From Candidatus Peregrinibacteria bacterium GW2011_GWF2_43_17 (GTDB taxonomy: Bacteria > Patescibacteriota > Gracilibacteria > UBA1369 > UBA12470): a stretch of DNA of 64,000 bases. Of the stretch, positions 6,807 through 13,960 are shown one piece after another. The notes under the pieces were generated by a model. That model saw nothing but the letters and a program-made list of their open reading frames with translations. It did not search any database and was not told where the DNA came from. The translations under genes and the position numbers were made by a program. The stretch is from NCBI GenBank assembly GCA_000999315.1, contig LCFW01000002.1, positions 62,001-126,000 of the forward strand. Direction: 5' to 3'. The stretch's first letter is position 1. Each line of letters begins with the position of its first letter.

Positions 6807-8918
6807 TTACTCCGCGTCTTTCTTTGACAAGTTGTACCTGCCTTCTCTGTCCACTTCCATCAATTTAACCTTGATAACGTCGCCGACTTTTACCACATCT
6901 TCAACCCGATCCACCCTCTTTTTATCAAGTTTAGAGATATGAACGAGCCCTTGTTTGCCGGGGGTAAACTCAACGAAAGCTCCGAACTCCATAATCTTCA
7001 TAACTTTGCCTTCGTAAACTTTTCCGACTTCCGGATCCATGACAATGCTCTTGATCCAATTCATAGCTTTTTCGCCACTTACCTGGTTTGGAGCTGTGAC
7101 CATGACCAACCCATCATCCTCGATGTCTATTTCAACGCCGCATTCGGCTGTAATTTTCTGAATGGTCTCGCCACCCTTCCCGATAACTTCGCGTATTTTC
7201 TCCGGATTAATTTTGATACTTGTTATCAAAGGCGCATAAGGAGACATCACCGTTCTTGGAGAGGGGAGCGCCTCGAGCATTTTCGACATAATCTCGGCTC
7301 TGCCCGTTTTTGCTTTTGTTAAAGCTTCTTTCATGATTTCTACAGTCAGCCCTTTGACCTTAATATCCATCTGCAAAGCGGTGATTCCTTTATCGGTTCC
7401 CGTAACTTTGAAATCCATGTCGCCGGCGAAATCTTCCATTCCTTGTATATCCGTCAAAATCACATATTTACCACCTTTTGTCAGGACCCCTTCAACGTTT
7501 TCCGTGACCAATCCCATCGCGATTCCGGCAACCGGAGATTTAATAGGTACGCCAGCATCCATCAAACTCAAAGTTGATCCGCAAACCGATGCCATTGAGC
7601 TCGAACCGTTGCAAGACAATATTTCGGAAACAACCCTCATCGTATAAGCGAAATTATTTTTATCCGGGAGCATCGGCTCAAGCGCCCTTTCCGCAAGATG
7701 ACCGTGCCCGATTTCCCTTCTGGAAGCGCTTCTTAGAGGTCTCGCCTCGCCGGTGGAATAAGGAGGGAAATTATAGTGATGCATATATCTTTTCGTCTCG
7801 TCGTTGTCCATCGTGTCTATAATCTGAGCGGCGCCGGGAGCTCCGAGAGTTGTTATGGTCAAAGCTTGAGTCTCTCCTCTTTGGAACAAAGCTGACCCGT
7901 GCGTTCTTGGCAAAAGTCCGACTGCACATTTGATCGGTCGGATTTCGCTGTCTTTTCTGCCATCCAATCTGATGCCTTTCTCAAGGATATTTTTCCTCAT
8001 TCTCTTTTTAAAAACCGTATCAAGGCATTCCATAAGCTCTTTCTGAGTGAAAACCTCCTCTTCGATTTGTTTCGCGTATTTCTCGAGCAACTTGGCTTCC
8101 AAAACATGCAACTTGTCCTTAACTTCCGCCTTTGTTACACCTTTTATCGTATCCAAATCAGCTTCGGTGATCGTATCTGCGATAGCTTTTTCCGCTTCTT
8201 CGTTCGTTGGTTGCTCGGAATATTCCCTTTTCTTTACATTAACTTTTTTGACCAGTTCCAACTGAAGTTCGCAAAGTTTCTTAATATGTTTGTGAGCCAA
8301 ATCCAAAGCTTCAAGCATGATATCTTCCGACACTTCTTTCGCGCCGGCTTCAACCATGGTGATCGCATCAATCGTTCCGGCAACTATCAAATTAAGAGTG
8401 CCTTCTTCCTCTTGTTTATAGGTTGGATTTACAACCAATTTGCCATCAATCATCCCGATTCTGACACCCGCGACCGGTCCTTGGAAAGGCATACCCGAAA
8501 GCATTAAAGCGGCCGAAGCGGCCGTAAGAGCGGTTGTTCCCGGGTCCACCTCCATATCCGCCGATAAAACGGTACAAATAACCTGCACATCATTTCTCAT
8601 CATCTTCGGGAAAAGCGGTCTCAGCGGGCGATCTATCAGCCTGGATGTCAAAACCGCATTGTCCGACGGTCTGCCTTCTCTTTTTACAAACCTGCTACCG
8701 CTAATTTTGCCACTGGCATAAAACTTCTCTTCGTAATCCACCATTAACGGGAAGAAATCAGTCCCTTGGCGCACCTCTCCCATCGTAGCGCTGGATAAAA
8801 CGCAAGTATCACCCAAAGAAGCGATAATCGAGCCGTGAGCTTGTTTTGCCAAAGCACCCGTCTCCAAAGTGAATTTTCTCCCTTCGAAATCGAGGGAGAC
8901 CGAAACAGCGTCCAACAT
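6807..8918 (-). CDS. pnp: Polyribonucleotide nucleotidyltransferase (PNPase)
   Basis: PNPase degrades RNA 3'-5' by phosphorolysis and can add tails. Both RNase PH-like domains are present, the second beginning near ILEKGIRLDGRKDSEIRPI, separated by the all-alpha linker. They are followed by a KH domain (GKGGETIQKI, about residues 579-588) and an S1 domain (GKVYEGKVMKIMEFGAFVEF, residues ~636 to the end). I start it at the ATG at 8918 (MLDAVSVSLDFEGRK), which fits the family's N-terminus. An in-frame ATG at 8954 would add 12 unusual residues. It lies directly downstream of rpsO, the classical order, and its stop precedes cyuA by one base. Confidence 0.97.
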   Translation of the reverse strand: MLDAVSVSLDFEGRKFTLETGALAKQAHGSIIASLGDTCVLSSATMGEVRQGTDFFPLMVDYEEKFYASGKISGSRFVKREGRPSDNAVLTSRLIDRPLRPLFPKMMRNDVQVICTVLSADMEVDPGTTALTAASAALMLSGMPFQGPVAGVRIGMIDGKLVVNPTYKQEEEGTLNLIVAGTIDAITMVEAGAKEVSEDIMLEALDLAHKHIKKLCELQLELVKKVNVKKREYSEQPTNEEAEKAIADTITEADLDTIKGVTKAEVKDKLHVLEAKLLEKYAKQIEEEVFTQKELMECLDTVFKKRMRKNILEKGIRLDGRKDSEIRPIKCAVGLLPRTHGSALFQRGETQALTITTLGAPGAAQIIDTMDNDETKRYMHHYNFPPYSTGEARPLRSASRREIGHGHLAERALEPMLPDKNNFAYTMRVVSEILSCNGSSSMASVCGSTLSLMDAGVPIKSPVAGIAMGLVTENVEGVLTKGGKYVILTDIQGMEDFAGDMDFKVTGTDKGITALQMDIKVKGLTVEIMKEALTKAKTGRAEIMSKMLEALPSPRTVMSPYAPLITSIKINPEKIREVIGKGGETIQKITAECGVEIDIEDDGLVMVTAPNQVSGEKAMNWIKSIVMDPEVGKVYEGKVMKIMEFGAFVEFTPGKQGLVHISKLDKKRVDRVEDVVKVGDVIKVKLMEVDREGRYNLSKKDAE

Positions 8919-9029
8919 ATTTTTACAAATTAAAAAATATACCTTAAGAAGCAAGTTCGGAGATACGAAAACATATGCCCGAATCCACCTCTTAAGCCGT
9001 CCTTGACCAATACCATATTTTCAAAGAAC

Positions 9030-9293
9030 CTATTTCCTTAAATCGAGAGCATCGATAACCTTATCGTACGCACCTTTATTCTTATTCTTTAAATAATTCA
9101 AAAGCCCTCTTCTCTTGCCAACCATTTTAATAAGCCCTCTTCTGGAATGATTATCTTTCAAATGTTTTTTAAGATGTCCGCTTAAGTCGTTGATTTTCTG
9201 AGTCAAAATCGCAACTTGAACTTGCGGAGATCCGGTATCTTTCTCGTGTAAAGCATGCTTCTTGATAATTTTTTTCTTATTTTCGCTCTTCAT
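9030..9293 (-). CDS. rpsO: 30S ribosomal protein S15
   Basis: This is the 87-residue S15 with its diagnostic phrases [25 protein letters not shown] and [10 protein letters not shown]15 binds the central domain of 16S rRNA early in 30S assembly. In many bacteria its mRNA is autoregulated and cleaved between rpsO and pnp; here 111 bp separate it from the pnp start, enough for such a site, though none is identified. Length and sequence are normal. Confidence 0.97.
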   Translation of the reverse strand: MKSENKKKIIKKHALHEKDTGSPQVQVAILTQKINDLSGHLKKHLKDNHSRRGLIKMVGKRRGLLNYLKNKNKGAYDKVIDALDLRK

Positions 9294-9396
9294 TATTAAA
9301 TTGGTTATATAAATTTTCTACAAAAGAAATTTTACCCAAAACAGATAACAAAATCAAGCCTCGTTTTACAAAAGCGGGGAATATAGCAGGAAACAC

Positions 9397-9425
9397 TTGA
9401 CGAGTCGCCACTCGCAGTATATAAT
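9397..9425 (+). promoter_or_regulatory. Sigma70-type promoter
   Basis: TTGACG (9397-9402) and a perfect TATAAT (9420-9425) are spaced by 17 bp. They lie 35 bp before the start of the lipoprotein gene at 9461. The transcribed leader is AT-rich and has no Shine-Dalgarno sequence. Confidence 0.75.
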
Positions 9426-9460
9426 TCGACACCTCTCGGTTAATTTTTAATCAAAAAAAT

Positions 9461-10111
9461 ATGAATCCAAGCAAAGAAATACTCCCTGCGGGCAAAGCAA
9501 CTGTTTTAACTGCGCTTATGACTCTCGCAAGCGCATGTACAAGCGACAACGGTCCATATGTTGATAATGACGATACATATGTTGCAACGGATGATACGGA
9601 CGTAGAAGATACCAGCGATACGGTAACAACTCCGACGGAATGTAGCGACGGAATAGATAATGATGGTAATGGTGTTGCGGATGCCAACGACACGAATTGC
9701 TACGGTTCGAACGGTCAATACGACGCCGCCAGAACTGCGGAAAGAGTTCAACAATGCAGGGACGGTTTGGACAACGACGGCGATGGACTTATAGACTCGG
9801 CCGACATGGGACAATGTCCGACAGGTTGGTCGGATCTCGAAGCGGCGGAATGTAACGACGGGTTAGATAATGACAACGATGGCTGGACGGACTCCTCAGA
9901 TGCCGCAACGGGTACGGTTTCCCCGGATCCGCAATGCGTGAATCAGTATGATATTTCCGAAACGGAAGCCGGCGCTCAATATCCGGCGGGACTTGAATCT
10001 TATTATGAAGGACTTGCGACTCCCGACACCGGCAACACGACTCTTTTACTGAATACAAGAGAAGCGATAAGAGAGACTTGGCAAAAAGTCGTAGACTTAA
10101 GAGTTTCATAA
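9461..10111 (+). CDS. Lipoprotein with CxDGxDNDxDG calcium-type repeats
   Basis: An N-terminal hydrophobic stretch ends in a lipobox-like LASAC at about residue 26. After an Asp/Thr-rich linker come three repeats of the form C-x-DG-x-DNDGDG-x-x-D (ECSDGIDNDGNGVAD, QCRDGLDNDGDGLID, ECNDGLDNDNDGWTD), each closed by a second cysteine. These resemble the thrombospondin type 3-like, Ca2+-binding repeats common in secreted bacterial proteins. The remaining ~60 residues have no recognised motif. A surface lipoprotein with Ca-stabilised repeats is likely; its partner is unknown. It has its own promoter at 9397-9425 and a terminator at 10154-10186. Confidence 0.7.
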   Translation: MNPSKEILPAGKATVLTALMTLASACTSDNGPYVDNDDTYVATDDTDVEDTSDTVTTPTECSDGIDNDGNGVADANDTNCYGSNGQYDAARTAERVQQCRDGLDNDGDGLIDSADMGQCPTGWSDLEAAECNDGLDNDNDGWTDSSDAATGTVSPDPQCVNQYDISETEAGAQYPAGLESYYEGLATPDTGNTTLLLNTREAIRETWQKVVDLRVS

Positions 10112-10153
10112 ATTACCATTTGGTCAGTCTAGGTTTAATCTCCCCTTTAGAAT

Positions 10154-10186
10154 AAAAAAGTCTCGTGTAAAAGCGGGACTTTTTTT
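10154..10186. terminator. Bidirectional intrinsic terminator
   Basis: AAAAAAGTCTCG pairs with CGGGACTTTTTT (one G-T pair) around the loop TGTAAAAG, with A- and T-tracts on either side. It lies between the convergent lipoprotein and corA genes and can serve both. Confidence 0.85.
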
Positions 10187-10189
10187 CAC

Positions 10190-11128
10190 CTACAACCACC
10201 TCTTCATCTTGAAGAAAATCAACATCGTCAAAGATATAACCGCCATCCCTCCTATTATAAGGAAATACGCGACGGGATGTTCGCCCATCGGCAAATCCAC
10301 ATTCATACCGTAAAAGCCGGTCAAAACCGTCAACGGAAGCATAGTCGCGGAAAAAATAGTCAAAACCTTGATAACATCGTTGGTTTTATGCGAAATGATG
10401 GATTCATTTGTTTCTTGAAGTGAAATTACCAAATCTTTCATGCTCTCCAGATTTCCCCAGATTTTCTCAACTTTATCCACAAGGTCATCGAAATAAAGAT
10501 CGAGATTTTCCGGCAAAAATCTTTTATTTTTATGCTCCAATTGCGCGATTACGGTCCTTTGCGGTCCCATAACTCTCCTGAATGTGATTATGTCTTTTTT
10601 CAGACCGAGAATGTCCCTGAGCATATCTTTTTGCTCTTGGCCGGAACCGAAAACGCTCAATTCTATCGTCTTAATGTTTTTTGAAACCTGATCGAGCAAG
10701 AAAAATACATGATCCAACATCGTATCCACTATTTCATATAGCAAAAATCCCGTTCCGTTCGACATGGTTTTCTTTCTGCTCTTTAAAGAAGATCTACACC
10801 TTTCAAAAACATCCATCAGCGGATACAAAACCCCATCATGTATGGTTATCAAATAATCGTGTCCCATGAAAACATCGATCTCTTCAATTACCACGGCGTT
10901 TTTCCTTTTATCAAAATGGGGGAAATGCAGAATTATAAAAAGGTACTTGTCGTATTCATCAATTTTCGATCTTTGATTCTCGGATGCGCAATCTTCGAGA
11001 TCGAGCTCATGGAATTTATATTTTCTTTTGAGCTCGGCAAAAACAGCTTGATCGGGGGCGACAATATCCACCCACTTGAACTTCTTAAATCTTACGGTTT
11101 CTACTTTTGGATTTGTTTCTATCATCAA
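10190..11128 (-). CDS. corA: CorA-family magnesium/divalent cation transporter
   Basis: CorA forms a homopentameric inner-membrane channel for Mg2+ (also Co2+ and Ni2+). This 312-residue protein has the large cytoplasmic alpha/beta funnel domain, a long charged helix and two C-terminal membrane spans. The signature YGMN (residues ~273-276) sits at the end of the first span, followed by the periplasmic loop VDLPMGEHP that contains the usual acidic residue. The C-terminus is basic (KMKRWL), as in the family. An ATG one codon downstream is an equally good start. It shares the terminator at 10154-10186 with the convergent lipoprotein gene. Confidence 0.93.
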   Translation of the reverse strand: MMIETNPKVETVRFKKFKWVDIVAPDQAVFAELKRKYKFHELDLEDCASENQRSKIDEYDKYLFIILHFPHFDKRKNAVVIEEIDVFMGHDYLITIHDGVLYPLMDVFERCRSSLKSRKKTMSNGTGFLLYEIVDTMLDHVFFLLDQVSKNIKTIELSVFGSGQEQKDMLRDILGLKKDIITFRRVMGPQRTVIAQLEHKNKRFLPENLDLYFDDLVDKVEKIWGNLESMKDLVISLQETNESIISHKTNDVIKVLTIFSATMLPLTVLTGFYGMNVDLPMGEHPVAYFLIIGGMAVISLTMLIFFKMKRWL

Positions 11129-11162
11129 TTTGGATGACTAAGCTTTAATTTAGAAGTTCGAT

Positions 11163-12140
11163 ATGATAAAGTCAACACAAATGGATTATAAAAGTATCAT
11201 CAGGGACGCGTGGATACTTACGAAACAGAATAAAAAACTTTTCTGGTATTGGGCTTTCGTGCCGGCGATATTTACCGTTATGTTCGGGATATTGAATTTC
11301 GTTTATCAGGTGATGGCTTTCAGATACTCGCCGTTGATGAGCGATACGCATAACAGCGGAGGTTTTCTGGGAGTGCTCTTTGAATGGATTTATGATTTTG
11401 TGGATAAAAATACTTCGATTGGCATAGTGATGATTGTCATAGTTGCGATTTTGGGACTTGTTTATTTCGTATATCCGACATTTTGCCAGGTTTCATTGAT
11501 ACAATTGATAGCGCGTATAAAAAACAAGCAGAATATCAGCATGATAGACGGGATAACTTACGGAGCCTTGGGGTTTCTGAAGTTGTTTGAATATCATATG
11601 ATTATTAAAATGTTTGGAATTATCACAATGGTTACCGAGGCGATGTTTGTTTTGAGAAACTTCGGATGGGATTTGTTTGAAATCATATTGATCCCGTTTG
11701 TCCTGTTTTCGATATTCGCATTAATCGTGAAGCTTTTCTTGTCTTATACGGATTTTTATATAGTTATAGATGAGGAAAACGTGATCAAGAGTATGGCGAA
11801 AAGCATGAAGCTGGTTATTTTAAACTGGCGTCATACGATTCTTCTTTTGATATTGATGCTACTTATCAGCGTAAGAATAGTCATAAACATTATTTTGGTA
11901 CTGCTTGTGCCGTCTTTGATATTTTTGGCGGCGGGACTGCTTGCGACCTTAACGCTTGAAACGGTGGGAATAGTTATCGGCGCGTTGGTTGGAATAGCGG
12001 GGTTGATTTTCGCGGCATATTTAACAGGAGTACTTGAAATATTTTCAAATGCGGTTTGGGTATTCACATTCTTGGATTTGACGGATGCCGGAGAGGTGAG
12101 CGCCAGGGCTAAAGGGATCGTCCAGCAAGAAGAAAAATAA
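11163..12140 (+). CDS. Polytopic membrane protein of unknown function
   Basis: About six hydrophobic segments are visible (near residues 30-50, 75-100, 125-150, 170-195, 215-245 and 250-290), with an amphipathic N-terminal helix (MDYKSIIRDAWILTKQNK). The layout resembles the membrane domain often annotated as glycerophosphoryl diester phosphodiesterase membrane region or DUF7847-like, but there is no catalytic domain. A second start at 11181 (MDYKSI) is equally plausible. It is divergent from corA, with 34 bp between the two start codons. Its last 32 bp overlap the 3' end of the convergent DUF3307 gene. Confidence 0.6.
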   Translation: MIKSTQMDYKSIIRDAWILTKQNKKLFWYWAFVPAIFTVMFGILNFVYQVMAFRYSPLMSDTHNSGGFLGVLFEWIYDFVDKNTSIGIVMIVIVAILGLVYFVYPTFCQVSLIQLIARIKNKQNISMIDGITYGALGFLKLFEYHMIIKMFGIITMVTEAMFVLRNFGWDLFEIILIPFVLFSIFALIVKLFLSYTDFYIVIDEENVIKSMAKSMKLVILNWRHTILLLILMLLISVRIVINIILVLLVPSLIFLAAGLLATLTLETVGIVIGALVGIAGLIFAAYLTGVLEIFSNAVWVFTFLDLTDAGEVSARAKGIVQQEEK

Positions 12141-12669
12141 TATAGAACATGGCGAAAGCCAGAAGACCTTTCGACATGTAGTCGTACCTTCTTTTATATT
12201 TCAAATCGGGGTTTTTTCGCCTGCGAATCTGGTAAATCACGATATCAAGGGCGTAAGAAAAAAGAATCAATAACGACAAATAAACATAAATATTTTCATT
12301 AAAATAGATCTTGTTAAATACGGGTTGATACAAAGTTTCGCCCAGGTAACCCGAGACAAAAATAATGATTCCGATATGAAAAAACTGATCTATGAAAAAA
12401 GGATAAATGTTTTTCCCGGTATTGAATTTTTTATCATACCAAACTTTCAACCAGTCTTGCACGAAATGAGTAAAAACAACGACAGCCAACCCGATCCACA
12501 TTCCTCCTTGATTTAAATAAGGAACGAATAAAGCCGTCAAAATTATCAATAAAACAAGGACGTGCACGAGCACGCCGAGCCAACTTCTCTCTTTCCATGC
12601 AACGAGCTTGGAAGGTTGAAATAAAAAATCCGCGGCCAGATGTCCAAGAATGAATATGGAGGTGATCAT
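12109..12669 (-). CDS. DUF3307 membrane protein
   Basis: The 186-residue protein has about five membrane spans. It shows the conserved pattern of the DUF3307 family: GHLAADFLFQP at the N-terminus, then a Lys, a buried His (LVHVLV), HFVQDWLKVW and DQFFHIG. The conserved His/Asp/Gln residues within the membrane suggest a metal or catalytic site, but the family's role is unknown. Its start codon overlaps the stop of the upstream cNMP-binding gene by 4 bp, so the two are translationally coupled. The 3' end overlaps a convergent membrane-protein gene. Confidence 0.75.
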   Translation of the reverse strand: MITSIFILGHLAADFLFQPSKLVAWKERSWLGVLVHVLVLLIILTALFVPYLNQGGMWIGLAVVVFTHFVQDWLKVWYDKKFNTGKNIYPFFIDQFFHIGIIIFVSGYLGETLYQPVFNKIYFNENIYVYLSLLILFSYALDIVIYQIRRRKNPDLKYKRRYDYMSKGLLAFAMFYIIFLLAGRSL

Positions 12670-13073
12670 TTGTTTTCGGAATAACGTTCTTTAACGATAT
12701 TTTCAATGATTTTACGAGCTTCGTCGTTGGCTACGAGCAGTGCGTCGAAGTCGGATTTTTTCAGGATAAAAACTTCCGCATCCTCAATCACCTTTGCGGA
12801 AGCGTTTCGCGGCAAATCGGAAACCAAAGCCATTTCGCCGAAAAAAGAGCCTTTGCCGAGCTTGGCTATCTCTTTGTTGCCTTTATAGATTTGGATGACG
12901 CCGCTTTTCAGGATATACATGGCGCCGGCGGGGTTACCTTCTTCAAACAGCTGATAACCGGCGGGATAGTACTGCATGGTTATATCTTTGATAATCTTAT
13001 CGTGAATCTTCTCATCCAAGGTTGCGAATAACGGGATTTGTTTGAGTATCGGCAAAATTGAGAATTCAGTCAT
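12666..13073 (-). CDS. Stand-alone cyclic nucleotide-binding domain protein
   Basis: The 135 residues form a single cNMP-binding (CAP-type) beta-barrel. It contains the glycine turns AGYQLFEEGNPAGAMYILKSG and a phosphate-binding cassette region GSFFGEMALVSDLPRNASAKV, in which FGE and the Arg before NASA are the conserved ligand contacts. There is no DNA-binding domain, so it is not a CRP/FNR regulator. It more likely modulates a partner, and the obvious candidate is the DUF3307 membrane protein, whose gene it overlaps by 4 bp. The actual ligand (cAMP, cGMP or none) is not known. Confidence 0.85.
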   Translation of the reverse strand: MTEFSILPILKQIPLFATLDEKIHDKIIKDITMQYYPAGYQLFEEGNPAGAMYILKSGVIQIYKGNKEIAKLGKGSFFGEMALVSDLPRNASAKVIEDAEVFILKKSDFDALLVANDEARKIIENIVKERYSENK

Positions 13074-13134
13074 TTTTTTGTGATTAAATCTTAAAAATTA
13101 TACCAAAAAACGAGATGGGTAGTGCGTTTAGGGG

Positions 13135-13163
13135 TTGACATATGCAGCAAGATGTTATACAAT
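13135..13163 (+). promoter_or_regulatory. Sigma70-type promoter
   Basis: A perfect TTGACA (13135-13140) and TACAAT (13158-13163) are spaced by 17 bp, placing the start of transcription about 15 nt before the ATG at 13184. The leader is very short and has no Shine-Dalgarno sequence. Confidence 0.75.
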
Positions 13164-13183
13164 ATAACGTAAGATAGAAATTT

Positions 13184-13372
13184 ATGGAATACATCCAGTC
13201 ACTAAATACGCGTGCGAAACTGATAATAATAATCTTGTCCATATTTATTGTAAGTATGACTGTCGGTTTGCTTGCCTTCGGTGTCGATATAAAAGGAGAT
13301 TCTATACATATGGCTCCGATGCACAACATTACGAGCGATATGATTATGGTGCCCCAAGGGGAGAAGGAATGA
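13184..13372 (+). CDS. Small single-span membrane protein, 62 aa
   Basis: A short N-terminal segment (MEYIQSLNTRAK) is followed by one strong membrane span (about residues 13-33, IIIILSIFIVSMTVGLLAFG). An outward-facing tail of about 30 residues containing several Met and His (HMAPMHNITSDMIM) follows. The Met/His pattern could bind a metal, but this is speculation. It has a strong promoter of its own and stands between genes on the other strand. The 150 bp after its stop hold no gene that I can support. Confidence 0.6.
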   Translation: MEYIQSLNTRAKLIIIILSIFIVSMTVGLLAFGVDIKGDSIHMAPMHNITSDMIMVPQGEKE

Positions 13373-13522
13373 CGCGTGATCGAGATGGCGCGCGATTGCG
13401 CTAGAATTTCTTGGTGCGTTGCGGACATGGTGGATATATGATTCCGCTTGTTTTTCTTGCCCTTGTTCACGCGAAAAAAAAGTAAGTAACATCCCCCCAC
13501 CCGCGGTTTTTGCCTGTTTGCG

Positions 13523-13846
13523 TTATTCGATTTCTTCAATACTGCCCTCGGTCATTGAGAAACGAACAGTCGGGCCATTATTTAATGTCACCATATAAGA
13601 ATCGACACCGATTTTCACAAGACTGACTACGGTAAAACGTAAAAAGTCCTTTGCGTATGCCGAAATACTTTCAACCCTTTTTGGAGTTAACGCCAACCTT
13701 TCACCGACCTTTATTTCATCGGCACGGAATTCCCGACCATCGTCAAGTCTTATTGCGAATTTGAGTTCGCGATTTGTGCTAACCAACCCTTTCAACGCTT
13801 GTTCCTCCGGAATATCTTCCGTGCTGCCGCCAGGTATATCAACCAT
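13523..13846 (-). CDS. Hypothetical protein, 107 aa
   Basis: This is a predicted all-beta protein of 107 residues with an acidic start (MVDIPGGSTEDIPEE) and end (EGSIEEIE). Alternating hydrophobic strands (FAIRLDDGREFRADEIKVGERLAL; FTVVSLVKIGVDSYMVTLNN) suggest a small barrel-like fold such as an SH3- or OB-like domain. No signal peptide or catalytic motif is seen and the family is unknown. It is transcribed divergently from leuS, with 114 bp between the two start codons. Confidence 0.5.
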   Translation of the reverse strand: MVDIPGGSTEDIPEEQALKGLVSTNRELKFAIRLDDGREFRADEIKVGERLALTPKRVESISAYAKDFLRFTVVSLVKIGVDSYMVTLNNGPTVRFSMTEGSIEEIE

Positions 13847-13960
13847 AATATTTTATGTTAAATAATCCCGATAAACGATACTACAATCAGCACCTCAAGT
13901 CAACATACCCTCGTGCCTCTGTTTGCAGTATGATTCACCAGTAATTTTAATCTTAAAATA

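Noticed and set aside
13373-13522. Very short frames after the 62-aa membrane protein gene
   Set aside because: Candidates such as an 11-residue frame ending in TAG and a 15-residue frame MIPLVFLALVHAKKK have no promoter or conservation evidence.
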